Shown here: in pieces, positions 42,867-50,849 of the stretch
Position numbering within the stretch: position 1 is the stretch's first letter
How the letters are laid out: each line of letters opens with the position of its first letter
Origin: an uncultured Spirochaetaceae bacterium
Lineage (GTDB): Bacteria; Spirochaetota; Spirochaetia; Sphaerochaetales; Sphaerochaetaceae
Assembly (NCBI GenBank): GCA_944389015.1
Contig: CALXKS010000005.1
Coordinates: 1 to 64,000 of the forward strand
DNA length: 64,000 nucleotides
Direction: 5' to 3'
Made by a program: the position numbers and the translations under genes
Notes under the pieces: generated by a model
What the model was told of the DNA's origin: nothing
Seen by the model: only the letters and a program-made list of their open reading frames with translations
The model's database searches: none

Positions 42867-44654
42867 CTAGTGAATCTCGATTGCGCCGAACTTGCATGTA
42901 TCCTTGCAGACGCCGCACTTGATACAGACATTGCCATTGATCTTATGAGGCTTCTTTACCTCACCAGAGATAGCTCCGACTGGACACTTTCTCGAACATG
43001 CCGTACATCCGATGCACTTTGAGGTGTTGATCTCATAGCTTATAAGCTTCTTGCACTTTCCTGACGGACACTTCTTATCCTGGATATGGGCCTCATATTC
43101 CTTCGGGAAGTATCTGAGAGATGAAAGGACAGGGTTCGGAGCTGTCTGGCCAAGAGCACAGAGCGATCCGATCTGCATAGCCTTTGCAATCTGCTGGATC
43201 TGCTTGATATCGCTCTCCTCGCCTTTGCCCTGCGTGATCTTCTCAAGGATATTGCAGAGACTCTTTCCGCCGATACGGCATGGAGCGCACTTTCCACAGG
43301 ATTCATCAACGGTGAAGTTGAGATAGAACTTTGCAACGTCGACGATGCAGTCATCCTCATCCATTACGATCATACCGCCCGACCCCATCATGGAACCGAT
43401 CTTCTGGAGCCCGCCGAAATCAATAGGAGTATCGAGGTTCTCCTCGGTGATGACGCCACCGGAAGGACCACCTGTCTGAACAGCCTTGAACTTCTTTCCA
43501 TGGGCGATACCGCCGCCGATATCATATACGATCTCACGGAGCGTTGTTCCCATCGGAACCTCTACGAGACCGGAATTGCAGATCTTTCCTGTCAGGGCGA
43601 ATACCTTTGTTCCATGGCTGTCCTCCGTTCCGATGGATGCGAACCATGCACCGCCATTGACGATGATCTGAGGAATGTTGGCCCATGTCTCAACATTGTT
43701 GATGACAGTCGGCTTGCCCCAGAGTCCCTTGTTCGCAGGGAATGGCGGTCTCGGCTGAGGCATGCCTCTGTGGCCTTCAATTGACTGCAGAAGAGCTGTC
43801 TCCTCACCGCAGACGAATGCACCTGCGCCGAGCCTGATCTCGATATCATAGTCGAAGCCTGATCCAAGGATGTCCTTGCCAAGAAGGCCATATTCCCTTG
43901 CCTGCTTCATCGCGACCTCAAGACGATGGATAGCCAGAGGATACTCTGCACGGATGTAGATGAATCCGCGCTGTGCGCCGATAGTGCGTCCGCAGATCGT
44001 CATAGCCTCAAGGACTGCATGCGGATCGCCTTCGAGCGTTGAACGATCCATGTATGCACCAGGATCGCCTTCATCTGCGTTGCAGACTACGAACTTCGTA
44101 TCGCCTTCGGCAACCTTCGTGAAGTTCCACTTCATCCATGTCGGGAAGCCTGCGCCGCCACGGCCTCTGAGACCTGCGGTCTTGAGCTCATTGATGACAT
44201 CATCCGGAGTCATCTCGAAAAGAACCTTCTCGAGAGCCTTATAACCGCCAGCAGCGATATACTCATCGATATTCTCAGGATCTATCGATCCGCAGTTGCG
44301 GAGAACGATTCTCTGCTGCTTCTGATAGAACTTGATATCCTCGACTTCCTCATATGCCTTTCTCGGAGCCTTGTTGTAAAGAAGCCTTGTAACCTCGCGG
44401 CCCTTGACCACATGCTCTGCGATAAGCTCCTTTGCATCCTCAGGCTTGACCTGCACATAGAAGGAATCCTCTGGAAGGATCTTCACAATAGGACCCTGCT
44501 CGCAGAAGCCGAAGCATCCTGTCTTGATGACCTGCACCTGATCTGCAACGCCCTGGTTCTGCGCTTCATCGATGAGCGCGTGATAAATCTGATCGGAGCG
44601 TGAGGATTCGCATCCTGTGCCTCCGCAGACAAGAATATAGTTCTTGAATCCCAT
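42867..44654 (-). CDS. hydB: NADH-binding flavoprotein subunit HydB (NuoF-like)
   Basis: This 595-residue subunit has an N-terminal thioredoxin-like [2Fe-2S] domain, the FMN site 'GLRGRGGAGFPTWMKW', the NADH site 'GAGAFVCGEETALL', an SLBB domain, the ESCGKCAPCRIG cluster and two C-terminal [4Fe-4S] clusters (CIGCTACSRKCP and CIKCGVCKDTC). It takes electrons from NADH and passes them to HydA. The ATG at 44654 follows GAGGAG; an open extension of 13 codons lacks one. It is 4 bp behind the small thioredoxin-fold gene. Confidence 0.95.
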   Translation of the reverse strand: MGFKNYILVCGGTGCESSRSDQIYHALIDEAQNQGVADQVQVIKTGCFGFCEQGPIVKILPEDSFYVQVKPEDAKELIAEHVVKGREVTRLLYNKAPRKAYEEVEDIKFYQKQQRIVLRNCGSIDPENIDEYIAAGGYKALEKVLFEMTPDDVINELKTAGLRGRGGAGFPTWMKWNFTKVAEGDTKFVVCNADEGDPGAYMDRSTLEGDPHAVLEAMTICGRTIGAQRGFIYIRAEYPLAIHRLEVAMKQAREYGLLGKDILGSGFDYDIEIRLGAGAFVCGEETALLQSIEGHRGMPQPRPPFPANKGLWGKPTVINNVETWANIPQIIVNGGAWFASIGTEDSHGTKVFALTGKICNSGLVEVPMGTTLREIVYDIGGGIAHGKKFKAVQTGGPSGGVITEENLDTPIDFGGLQKIGSMMGSGGMIVMDEDDCIVDVAKFYLNFTVDESCGKCAPCRIGGKSLCNILEKITQGKGEESDIKQIQQIAKAMQIGSLCALGQTAPNPVLSSLRYFPKEYEAHIQDKKCPSGKCKKLISYEINTSKCIGCTACSRKCPVGAISGEVKKPHKINGNVCIKCGVCKDTCKFGAIEIH

Positions 44655-44658
44655 AGCA

Positions 44659-45030
44659 CTACTCCTCATTGCCGACGACGAGATCGTCAACAACCTTTCC
44701 GCCCTCGAGATGCTCCGTCACGATACGGACAGCATCATCCTTGCTGACATTTCCATATACAGTCAGTCCCTCACCTGGCTTGAAAACTTCAACAACAGGC
44801 TCCGGGCGGCCTTCAATAGCACCTGACTGTGTGATGATGACATTATCAAGTCCTCTCTTCTCAATCTCATCAGCGATTGTGTTGAGGACAAGCTTGGCAC
44901 CCTTCTCTATTCCAGATGTGCCCATCGCGACAACAACATGGACGGTACGCCCGTGGATATCGCGCTTCTTCAGATTCTTCTCCTCGCGCTCCCTTATTGC
45001 GTGAAGATCGGAAAGCGAAAGCTTAGCCAT
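44659..45030 (-). CDS. thioredoxin-fold ferredoxin-like protein lacking all cysteines
   Basis: This 123-residue protein lies between the ATPase-like gene and hydB, where hydrogenase operons often encode a (2Fe-2S) thioredoxin-fold ferredoxin. Relatives read 'MGTCGIAAGA ... QTGC.G.C..EP'; here the same places read MGTSGIEKGA and ITQSGAIEGRPEP. The protein has no Cys at all, so it cannot hold the cluster by Cys and is more likely a structural or regulatory subunit. AAGGAGAG precedes the ATG. Confidence 0.8.
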   Translation of the reverse strand: MAKLSLSDLHAIREREEKNLKKRDIHGRTVHVVVAMGTSGIEKGAKLVLNTIADEIEKRGLDNVIITQSGAIEGRPEPVVEVFKPGEGLTVYGNVSKDDAVRIVTEHLEGGKVVDDLVVGNEE

Positions 45031-45045
45031 AAATCTCTCCTTCTT

Positions 45046-45519
45046 TCAACCATGCCTTCCAAGATAGGCCCTGAAAGCCCTTATCCCCGAGGCATCGGAG
45101 GGAAATGCATTTTCCCTTCTCAGATCCTCCGTAGAGAATGTCCTATCCACTCCGGATGACCGTATACATACCCGCACATCGGATTCCCTGAGGAATACCG
45201 GCAGCAGAAACCCGAAAAGATCGGAGAGGCTGCCATCATCCTCTGCTATGAACCTCAGCCGGGTCAATCCTTTTCCTCGCGTTAAGCTGCAGCGTCCGCA
45301 GGATGTCTTCTCTATAATCGAAAGACCGCGTCCGCGCCCTTTACCCTTGGTTGTTGAACCCTCAGCAAATGGACTTCCTTCCAGCGTCCACTCACCATCG
45401 TCAAGGATCTCTATCTTCCAGACCCCGTTCTCCTCTTCAGCCAAGGCCGTTATCGAGCCGGCCCCTGCCTCAGTGCTGTTCTCGACAGCTTCCAGGATGA
45501 GGTCTGCCACGCTGTGCAT
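45046..45519 (-). CDS. HATPase-domain protein (anti-sigma/histidine-kinase-like)
   Basis: This 157-residue protein has a GHKL ATPase domain with the N box LILEAVENSTEAG, the G1 box ILDDGEW and the G2 box GKGRGRGLSI. No phosphoacceptor His domain is present. Such genes are regular members of HydABC operons in clostridia and spirochaetes, but their role is not well established; sensing or assembly is likely. The ATG overlaps the nuoE-type stop codon by one base. Confidence 0.8.
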   Translation of the reverse strand: MHSVADLILEAVENSTEAGAGSITALAEEENGVWKIEILDDGEWTLEGSPFAEGSTTKGKGRGRGLSIIEKTSCGRCSLTRGKGLTRLRFIAEDDGSLSDLFGFLLPVFLRESDVRVCIRSSGVDRTFSTEDLRRENAFPSDASGIRAFRAYLGRHG

Positions 45520-45983
45520 CAGGCGAATTTATCGAGAATGCCTGAAATCTGGTTCTTTGAAACCTTTCCGAATACCTCTCCGGAGATTGTCATTACCGGA
45601 GCCAGTCCACAGCATCCAACACAGCGCACAGCCTCAAGGGAGAACTTTCCGTCATCCGTAAGTCCGCCAACACCAAGTCCAAGCTCTTTTCCAAGCTCAT
45701 CGATGATGATGTCTCCACCCTTAAGATAGCATGCTGTACCAAGGCAAACCTGGATATTGTATTTGCCAGGCTTGTTCAGCTTGAAGAAGTGGTAGAAAGT
45801 AAGAACGCCCCAGATTGTGGCAAGAGGAATTCCGAGCTGCCTGGATACCTCATCAGCTGCTTCTCTCGATACGTATCCGAACTCTTCCTGGACACGATGG
45901 AGAATCATGATGAGATTGCCTGGCTTGTCTTTCCACTCAGCCAGATACGCATTCAGCTCATCTGAGAATATGTTCTGAGCCAT
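45519..45983 (-). CDS. hydC: NuoE-like [2Fe-2S] subunit HydC
   Basis: This 154-residue thioredoxin-fold [2Fe-2S] protein has the ligand pattern CLGTAC and CVGCCG. It is the small electron-transfer subunit of the bifurcating hydrogenase. AAAGGAGGG lies 4 nt before the ATG at 45983. The frame is open to 46112 but this stretch is the promoter region. It is the first gene of the operon hydC/HATPase/Trx-fold/hydB/hydA. Confidence 0.92.
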   Translation of the reverse strand: MAQNIFSDELNAYLAEWKDKPGNLIMILHRVQEEFGYVSREAADEVSRQLGIPLATIWGVLTFYHFFKLNKPGKYNIQVCLGTACYLKGGDIIIDELGKELGLGVGGLTDDGKFSLEAVRCVGCCGLAPVMTISGEVFGKVSKNQISGILDKFA

Positions 45984-46008
45984 AAGCCCTCCTTTGTCAT
46001 TCGTTAAG

Positions 46009-46037
46009 ATTTTACTGAATTGAGTTATAGTTTGCAA
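46009..46037 (-). promoter_or_regulatory. promoter of the hydrogenase operon
   Basis: On the minus strand TTGCAA (46037-46032), a 17-bp spacer and TAAAAT (46014-46009) stand 26 nt before the hydC start. The -10 has five of six consensus bases. Confidence 0.5.
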
Positions 46038-46079
46038 TAAAACACTGCGTTTTTTGCAAAATGTAATGCTTAAAGCATT
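46031..46079. promoter_or_regulatory. inverted repeats between hydC and rex, candidate Rex operator
   Basis: TTTGCAA (46031-46037) and TTGCAAA (46054-46060) form an inverted repeat that covers the hyd -35. AATGCTTAAAGCATT (46065-46079) is a perfect 15-bp palindrome that touches the rex -35. Neither is the classical Rex box (TTGTGAAn4TTCACAA), so Rex binding is inference from position. Confidence 0.4.
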
Positions 46080-46106
46080 GATGTCATTCATATTTATAGC
46101 TACACT
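46078..46106 (+). promoter_or_regulatory. candidate rex promoter
   Basis: TTGATG (46078-46083), a 17-bp spacer and TACACT (46101-46106). Each hexamer has four of six consensus bases. The start codon is 46 nt beyond the -10. Confidence 0.35.
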
Positions 46107-46151
46107 TTCCAAGAAAAAATTACATTTATCACATTATTTCGAGGCAAAGCA

Positions 46152-46793
46152 ATGAACAGCGATATGCTAATCAGGATAACAAGGTATTACAGAGCTCTTA
46201 ATCGTCTCAGGGCCATCGGATTAGAGAAAGTATTCGCACACAACCTCTCAGATGCAGCTGGCGTATCAGCAGCTGTCGTGCGCAAGGATTTCTCCCTGCT
46301 TTCCATCCATGGCCAGAAAAGAGGAGGATACGAGATCGTCGATCTGATCGAGAAGCTCAGTGCAATACTCGGCAAAGGGGATCCTCAGAATGTGATCGTC
46401 GTAGGCTGTGGGAGAATCGGGAAAGCCCTCATGCATTACTCTGGATTCGAGCCAGATGGGATACGTGTTGTCGCAGGCTTCGACACGGATCCCGTCGTCT
46501 ATTCAGATGTATCCCATCCCGTTCCTGTCTATCCTCTGTCGAGGCTTGAGGAGGTGATTGAAGCATTGGGAGTCCGCGTCGCAATAATCACCGTTCCGGA
46601 GTCCTCCGCCGCAGATACAGCAGAGAAGCTGATCGATGCAGGCATAAAGGGAATACTTAACTTCTCCCCGATAACACTGAAAGCGAAACCCGCATCTGAA
46701 GGCGGATCGCAGTGCGTAATACACAATATAAACATAGCACTTGAGCTTGAGCAGATATTCTACCAGCTTCAGTTCCCTGACACGATGAAATAA
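46152..46793 (+). CDS. rex: redox-sensing transcriptional repressor Rex
   Basis: This 213-residue repressor has the N-terminal winged helix 'SAAVVRKDFSLLSIHGQKRG' and the NAD(H)-binding Rossmann motif GCGRIGKAL. It follows the canonical Rex layout with a C-terminal swapped helix. Rex leaves DNA when the NADH/NAD+ ratio rises. It is transcribed divergently from the hydrogenase operon, its most obvious target. GAGG precedes the ATG. Confidence 0.95.
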   Translation: MNSDMLIRITRYYRALNRLRAIGLEKVFAHNLSDAAGVSAAVVRKDFSLLSIHGQKRGGYEIVDLIEKLSAILGKGDPQNVIVVGCGRIGKALMHYSGFEPDGIRVVAGFDTDPVVYSDVSHPVPVYPLSRLEEVIEALGVRVAIITVPESSAADTAEKLIDAGIKGILNFSPITLKAKPASEGGSQCVIHNINIALELEQIFYQLQFPDTMK

Positions 46794-47537
46794 TCAGGCT
46801 TTCTGCCGTATCCATGAAAACAGGTACTGCTGTGACAATGCCTCATATGGATGGAAATAGGATGGATCCTTATCGGGATAATAGTCATGCATCACTTTTT
46901 TCATCCATACATCAAGCGGGAATCCTTCCCTTCTCTGATATGAGAATATAAGAATGCAGGAAGCAACCTTCGGACCGATTCCCTTGATCGTCTGAAGAGC
47001 ATCCATAGCATCATCGAACGTCATGGAGTCAATTGTATCAAGCAGGGAGGCTTTCCTTACAGCATCCACTATAAATGGCGCACGGAATCCCACGCCCAGA
47101 GCCCGCAGGGAGTCCTCATCGGCCCCAGAGAGCTCCTCAGGCAATGGGAATGAGTATCTTCCAGGCTCAACTTCATGTCCATAGTGCTCTGAAAGCCTTC
47201 TATAGAGACCAGTTATGCGCTTTATATTGTTGTTCTGTGAAAGTATGAAGGAAATGGTCGTCAGGAAGTGATCCTGATGCAGCAGTCTTATAAGACCCGA
47301 TGATTCCACAGCCTCATGGAGTATCGGATCTTTGGCTGCGATTTCCTCCCTGGCTTTCTCATAATCATATCCAAGATCGAAATAGTCATACAGGAATGGA
47401 TCCGATGCCGCATCATCAAGTGTCCTTATCCTGACAACACGCTCATCCAGCACAGCCCAGAAGCTTCCATCCTCATCTTCCGTCCAGCTGAATGACTGCC
47501 CGCCAAGGAGCGTCTCTCTGAGATTCTCTTCAACCAT
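46794..47537 (-). CDS. ogg: 8-oxoguanine DNA glycosylase/AP lyase, OGG1-type
   Basis: This 247-residue HhH-GPD glycosylase removes 8-oxoguanine. It has the motif FILSQNNNIKRI of OGG1/AlkA relatives, the HhH motif 'IKGIGPKVASCILIFS' with the catalytic Lys, and the catalytic Asp in FPLDVWM. No Cys4 iron-sulfur cluster is present, as expected. The frame is open to 47573, but the ATG at 47537 fits: a promoter TTGCCA-17-GATAAT ends 7 nt upstream and no ribosome site exists. The stop codon abuts the end of rex (convergent). Confidence 0.9.
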   Translation of the reverse strand: MVEENLRETLLGGQSFSWTEDEDGSFWAVLDERVVRIRTLDDAASDPFLYDYFDLGYDYEKAREEIAAKDPILHEAVESSGLIRLLHQDHFLTTISFILSQNNNIKRITGLYRRLSEHYGHEVEPGRYSFPLPEELSGADEDSLRALGVGFRAPFIVDAVRKASLLDTIDSMTFDDAMDALQTIKGIGPKVASCILIFSYQRREGFPLDVWMKKVMHDYYPDKDPSYFHPYEALSQQYLFSWIRQKA

Positions 47538-47544
47538 GGCTCTG

Positions 47545-47573
47545 ATTATCACGATAGAAGGGAATGATGGCAA
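47545..47573 (-). promoter_or_regulatory. promoter of ogg (leaderless)
   Basis: On the minus strand TTGCCA (47573-47568), a 17-bp spacer and GATAAT (47550-47545), each five of six consensus bases. Seven nt separate the -10 from the ATG at 47537. Confidence 0.65.
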
Positions 47574-47622
47574 TAGACCAGCCGGAAGGAGAGCTGCTTC
47601 GCATCAAGCTGCCAGGATTCTG

Positions 47623-48582
47623 TCAGAATGTCCGGAGATTCATCATAACTGCAAAATGGTCCGAATATCCCCTTCCGGTGGAAGCATCATAAGCAAGCGG
47701 ACGGCCAAGGATATCCATGGACTCAAAGGGTCTGATCACAGAAGCCCCTCTGTACTCCAGTCCTAAGCCATCAAGAGCTCTCTCATCGATGATGATATTA
47801 TCAAGGAAATACCACTGCCCCTGATAGCAATATGTTCCCATTGCATCCATCATCTCTTCGCTATCCATAAACGGAGAATAATAGACTTCCTCTGACGCAA
47901 GCCCCGGATCTCCAGTGATCTTCAGAGGAACCGCGCTTATATCCGCAGCAGGATAGATTGACATCCCCTCTTCCGGATAACGCGGGTCTGCATTGAAATC
48001 CCCTGCAGCTATAACGATACTCTCACAGGCATCGGACATGAGAGAGCGCAGATGCTCGAACTGATGCAACCGTATCTTCTCACTGCCATCCTCAAGTCTG
48101 CTCCGGGCATGAATACCGAATACACGGATGGAACCAGAGGAAGCATTGAACGATAGATCGAGAATAGCCCGTTCACCATCCGTACTATGCAGAGCGCTTG
48201 ATGCAGGCTCAATCCGAGAGATGAATCCAACGGACAAGGGCGATCCTTCCGCAGAGGCCAGACCGTAGAAAGAGTAGCCCTTCTTCCTGAGCCCCGCATC
48301 CAGAAGATCATGCAGGACTGCCGGGCTCTCAACCTCTGACAGTATCAGAATATCCGCATCGATATTCCTTGCTATGAATACAGCAGTACTGCGGATTCTT
48401 TCCAGATATCGCTCATGCGTATATCCATCACTCCTTCTGAAACCTTCATACTCCCAGCCATCATCAGTGCCATCAAAGAAAAGGTACATGTTATAAGCTC
48501 CGATTGTGACAGAATCACGGCGCACTTCCGGAGAACATGAAAAAATGAAAGAAAGGCAGACGCAGATAAATAGCAGCTTCAT
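47623..48582 (-). CDS. endonuclease/exonuclease/phosphatase-family lipoprotein
   Basis: This 319-residue lipoprotein has a lipobox LSFIFSC (Cys15 after the ATG at 48582). The EEP fold motifs follow: 'IGAYNMYLFFDG', the catalytic Glu in ILSEVES, the metal/nucleophile pair in AAGDFNADP and the terminal SDH. Members hydrolyse phosphodiesters of DNA, RNA, lipids or inositol phosphates. As an exported lipoprotein it may act as an extracellular nuclease or sphingomyelinase-like enzyme. GGAGCG lies 10 nt before the ATG. Confidence 0.8.
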   Translation of the reverse strand: MKLLFICVCLSFIFSCSPEVRRDSVTIGAYNMYLFFDGTDDGWEYEGFRRSDGYTHERYLERIRSTAVFIARNIDADILILSEVESPAVLHDLLDAGLRKKGYSFYGLASAEGSPLSVGFISRIEPASSALHSTDGERAILDLSFNASSGSIRVFGIHARSRLEDGSEKIRLHQFEHLRSLMSDACESIVIAAGDFNADPRYPEEGMSIYPAADISAVPLKITGDPGLASEEVYYSPFMDSEEMMDAMGTYCYQGQWYFLDNIIIDERALDGLGLEYRGASVIRPFESMDILGRPLAYDASTGRGYSDHFAVMMNLRTF

Positions 48583-48709
48583 AGAATAATAACGCTCCAA
48601 ATACCTTTCTCTGACAGCCAAAGCGCTGAAATTCCTGAATTACTCTCTGCTATTCGCCGTTTTTCCTTATTTCTTGTAAAAAGTATCAGAATTTTCAACG
48701 GAAAGCTGT

Positions 48710-48732
48710 CAGAAAAGCCTACCTAGCGCGTA
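48710..48732 (+). promoter_or_regulatory. 23-bp shared upstream motif, copy B
   Basis: CAGAAA-agc-CTA-c-CTAGCGCGTA matches copy A (38962-38984) at 19 of 23 positions. It lies about 50 nt before the Rpn nuclease start codon. Confidence 0.4.
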
Positions 48733-48782
48733 AAAGATATAGGAGCTATTGAAAAGCATATATGCTCCTAAGGGAGGCCTAT

Positions 48783-49703
48783 ATGGCAATACTGAGCATG
48801 AAGGAGAAGCTTGAGATACTCAGGGATGCTACCTTGGAGGACGATGTCTTCTTCTCCAGCTGCCTCGAGGGAAGCAATGAGTGCGCATCGCTCATGCTCC
48901 GCATAATACTCGGCAGGGATGACCTCGTGGTCACGGAGGTCAGGACGCAGAAGTGGCTGCAGGGCATCCTTGAGCATTCGGTCAGGCTGGATGTCCATGC
49001 CGTGGATGGGGATGGGAATCTGTACAATATAGAGATCCAGAAGGATGACAGGGGAGCTGAGAGGAAACGTGCAAGATACTACAGCGCGATGATCGACAGC
49101 AGGGCCTTGGGGAAGGGAGAGGACTACTGCTCTCTTCCTGAGTCCTATGTGATCTTCATAACAAGGGGAGATGCCATAGGGGAAGGGAATGCGCTGAACA
49201 TGATTGAGCGCATAGTCAAAGGAACGGGGAAGGATTTCTGTGATGGATCGCATATAGTGTATGTGAGCTCGTCCCTTGCAGATGAGCGGACGGAGCTTGG
49301 GCATCTCATGCATGACCTGAGGTGTTCCGATCCTGACAAGATGCACTATAATGAGCTCAGGGACATGGTTTCATACTACAAGAACGAGATGGAGGGGATA
49401 GAGAGCATGAGCGGGAAATTCGATGAGATAATGCAGAGAGCGTTGAAGAGAGAAACAGAGAAGGTACGGGAGGAGAGCCTGAAGGAAGGACGGATGGAAG
49501 GTGAGATGCTTGGTCTTCAGAAAGGTGAGGCCAATGGACTTCAGAGGGGTCGGTCAGAAGGCCGTCTTGAAGGTCGGCAGGAGGGAAGACAGGAAGTCGT
49601 CAGAAGCATGGTGAGAGATGGATCCATTCCCCTTTCCAAGATTGCAGAGTTCTCTGGACTCACGCTTGGTGAGGTTGAGAGTATAAGGAATAGCTTGCGT
49701 TAA
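48783..49703 (+). CDS. Rpn/PD-(D/E)XK family nuclease (transposase-like)
   Basis: This 306-residue protein belongs to the Rpn family (PF12784-like), nucleases first described as transposases. The PD-(D/E)XK core shows Asp70 (VRLDVHAVD) and Glu84-x-Gln86 (YNIEIQK). The C-terminal 100 residues carry the typical G-rich segment 'GRSEGRLEGRQEGRQEV' followed by a small helical domain. AGGGAGG lies 5 nt before the ATG at 48783; an in-frame ATG at 48762 has no ribosome site. A 12-bp palindrome AGCATATATGCT (48755-48766) lies just before it. Members are usually multicopy; only one is in the window. Confidence 0.85.
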   Translation: MAILSMKEKLEILRDATLEDDVFFSSCLEGSNECASLMLRIILGRDDLVVTEVRTQKWLQGILEHSVRLDVHAVDGDGNLYNIEIQKDDRGAERKRARYYSAMIDSRALGKGEDYCSLPESYVIFITRGDAIGEGNALNMIERIVKGTGKDFCDGSHIVYVSSSLADERTELGHLMHDLRCSDPDKMHYNELRDMVSYYKNEMEGIESMSGKFDEIMQRALKRETEKVREESLKEGRMEGEMLGLQKGEANGLQRGRSEGRLEGRQEGRQEVVRSMVRDGSIPLSKIAEFSGLTLGEVESIRNSLR

Positions 49704-49741
49704 TGAGAAATTAGGTATTCCAATGTTTTACAATGATGCGA

Positions 49742-49775
49742 ACAGGTCCTCCTCCTGACGATGGGAGGAACCTGT
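49742..49775. terminator. hairpin between convergent Rpn and nucleoside-permease genes
   Basis: ACAGGT-CCTCC pairs with GGAGG-a-ACCTGT with one bulge. Neither side has a T-run, so termination in both directions is possible but not proven. Confidence 0.45.
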
Positions 49776-49790
49776 CCATATCAATCATTA

Positions 49791-50807
49791 TCAGAGAGTG
49801 CCATCAAGGATTGCATCAACGACAACAGATCCTACCTTGAAGTTATTCTCCATTGCTGTTGCGAAGATATCAGCAGCTTCGATGGAATCCTCATCGGAAA
49901 GCGAATCTGACGACCTTGCAGGATCCCACAGGCTTTCTGGAGTTACTCCATTCATGAATACAACCATGTTCACGCTATCGCGGATGATGATGTATCTATC
50001 AAGAAGACCAAAACGGTCAAGGACGACAGCAAGGGCTACATCCTCCATCTCAGAAAGAGCAAATGGATCTGGAGCGCCATAGACTTCGCACATGGCTCTG
50101 GCATTCTGCTGATCGTACTCGCCCTTCCAGTAGTTATCGGCGGTAACTGTTGTTCCCCTGAGGACCTTAGGATCCCTTACGGCCCAGTCTGCGTTATCGA
50201 AAGTATATGCCATGAAAGCTCTTGTCTTATCTGTTGTCTCAAGCTCAACATCCTTTACAAGAGCATAAATGCTATCCATAAGATCCTGATCAAGAAGCTT
50301 ATATGAAGAGCTATCATAGCTTGCATCATGGAACCACGTCGGAGCATCGGGATTTTCCATCTCCCTTGGATCGGCATGATGTCCGAGATCATAATCGATT
50401 GCAGCTGTGATCACAAAGACATCTCCCATTACGGAATACTCAGTTGCTGAACCGGCACAGCCTGTGCTGATGAAATAGCAGTCAGAGAAATCAAAGCGCG
50501 GATCAAGAAGGATCGAATTAAGGCTCATGGCAGTATTTATCTTGCCCATTCCTGTAACATAAAGAGCAACACCATCCTTTACATAAAGACTCGAACCAGG
50601 TGTTCCACCCTTTATATCATAAGCATCTCCGCCTTCAAGATATGCCTCATAATAGTACTGGGCTTCTCCTGGGAAATCGCCAGACATCTCGCCGTTCTCG
50701 AACTTCGGCAGGATAAGGACATTGATAGGAATGGCCTCTGCATCAGCAGCTGCAGCTGATGAGATCACGGTAAAAGCAATAAGCAGAAATACAAGAAGCT
50801 TTCTCAT
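49791..50807 (-). CDS. purine nucleoside permease family protein (exported)
   Basis: This 338-residue protein has a signal peptide (MRKLLVFLLIAFTVISSAAA) and belongs to the NUP family (PF06516), a nucleoside-phosphorylase-like fold. The motif 'YVTGMGKINTAMSLNSILLD' and 'ISTGCAGSA' form the nucleoside-binding side. Despite the name it has no membrane helices; in spirochaetes it is best taken as a periplasmic nucleoside-binding or phosphorylase-like protein. CAGGAGG lies 5 nt before the ATG at 50807. It lies 42 bp behind the MATE gene. Confidence 0.8.
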   Translation of the reverse strand: MRKLLVFLLIAFTVISSAAAADAEAIPINVLILPKFENGEMSGDFPGEAQYYYEAYLEGGDAYDIKGGTPGSSLYVKDGVALYVTGMGKINTAMSLNSILLDPRFDFSDCYFISTGCAGSATEYSVMGDVFVITAAIDYDLGHHADPREMENPDAPTWFHDASYDSSSYKLLDQDLMDSIYALVKDVELETTDKTRAFMAYTFDNADWAVRDPKVLRGTTVTADNYWKGEYDQQNARAMCEVYGAPDPFALSEMEDVALAVVLDRFGLLDRYIIIRDSVNMVVFMNGVTPESLWDPARSSDSLSDEDSIEAADIFATAMENNFKVGSVVVDAILDGTL

Positions 50808-50849
50808 ATATCCTCCTGAGAAAGTCTTATACATATAATGGATAGGATG

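Noticed and set aside
49500-49610. Repetitive GGTCGG/GGAAGG stretch in the Rpn gene as a tandem DNA repeat
   Set aside because: It encodes the G-rich (GRxEGRxEG) segment normal for this family; the repeats are imperfect at the DNA level.
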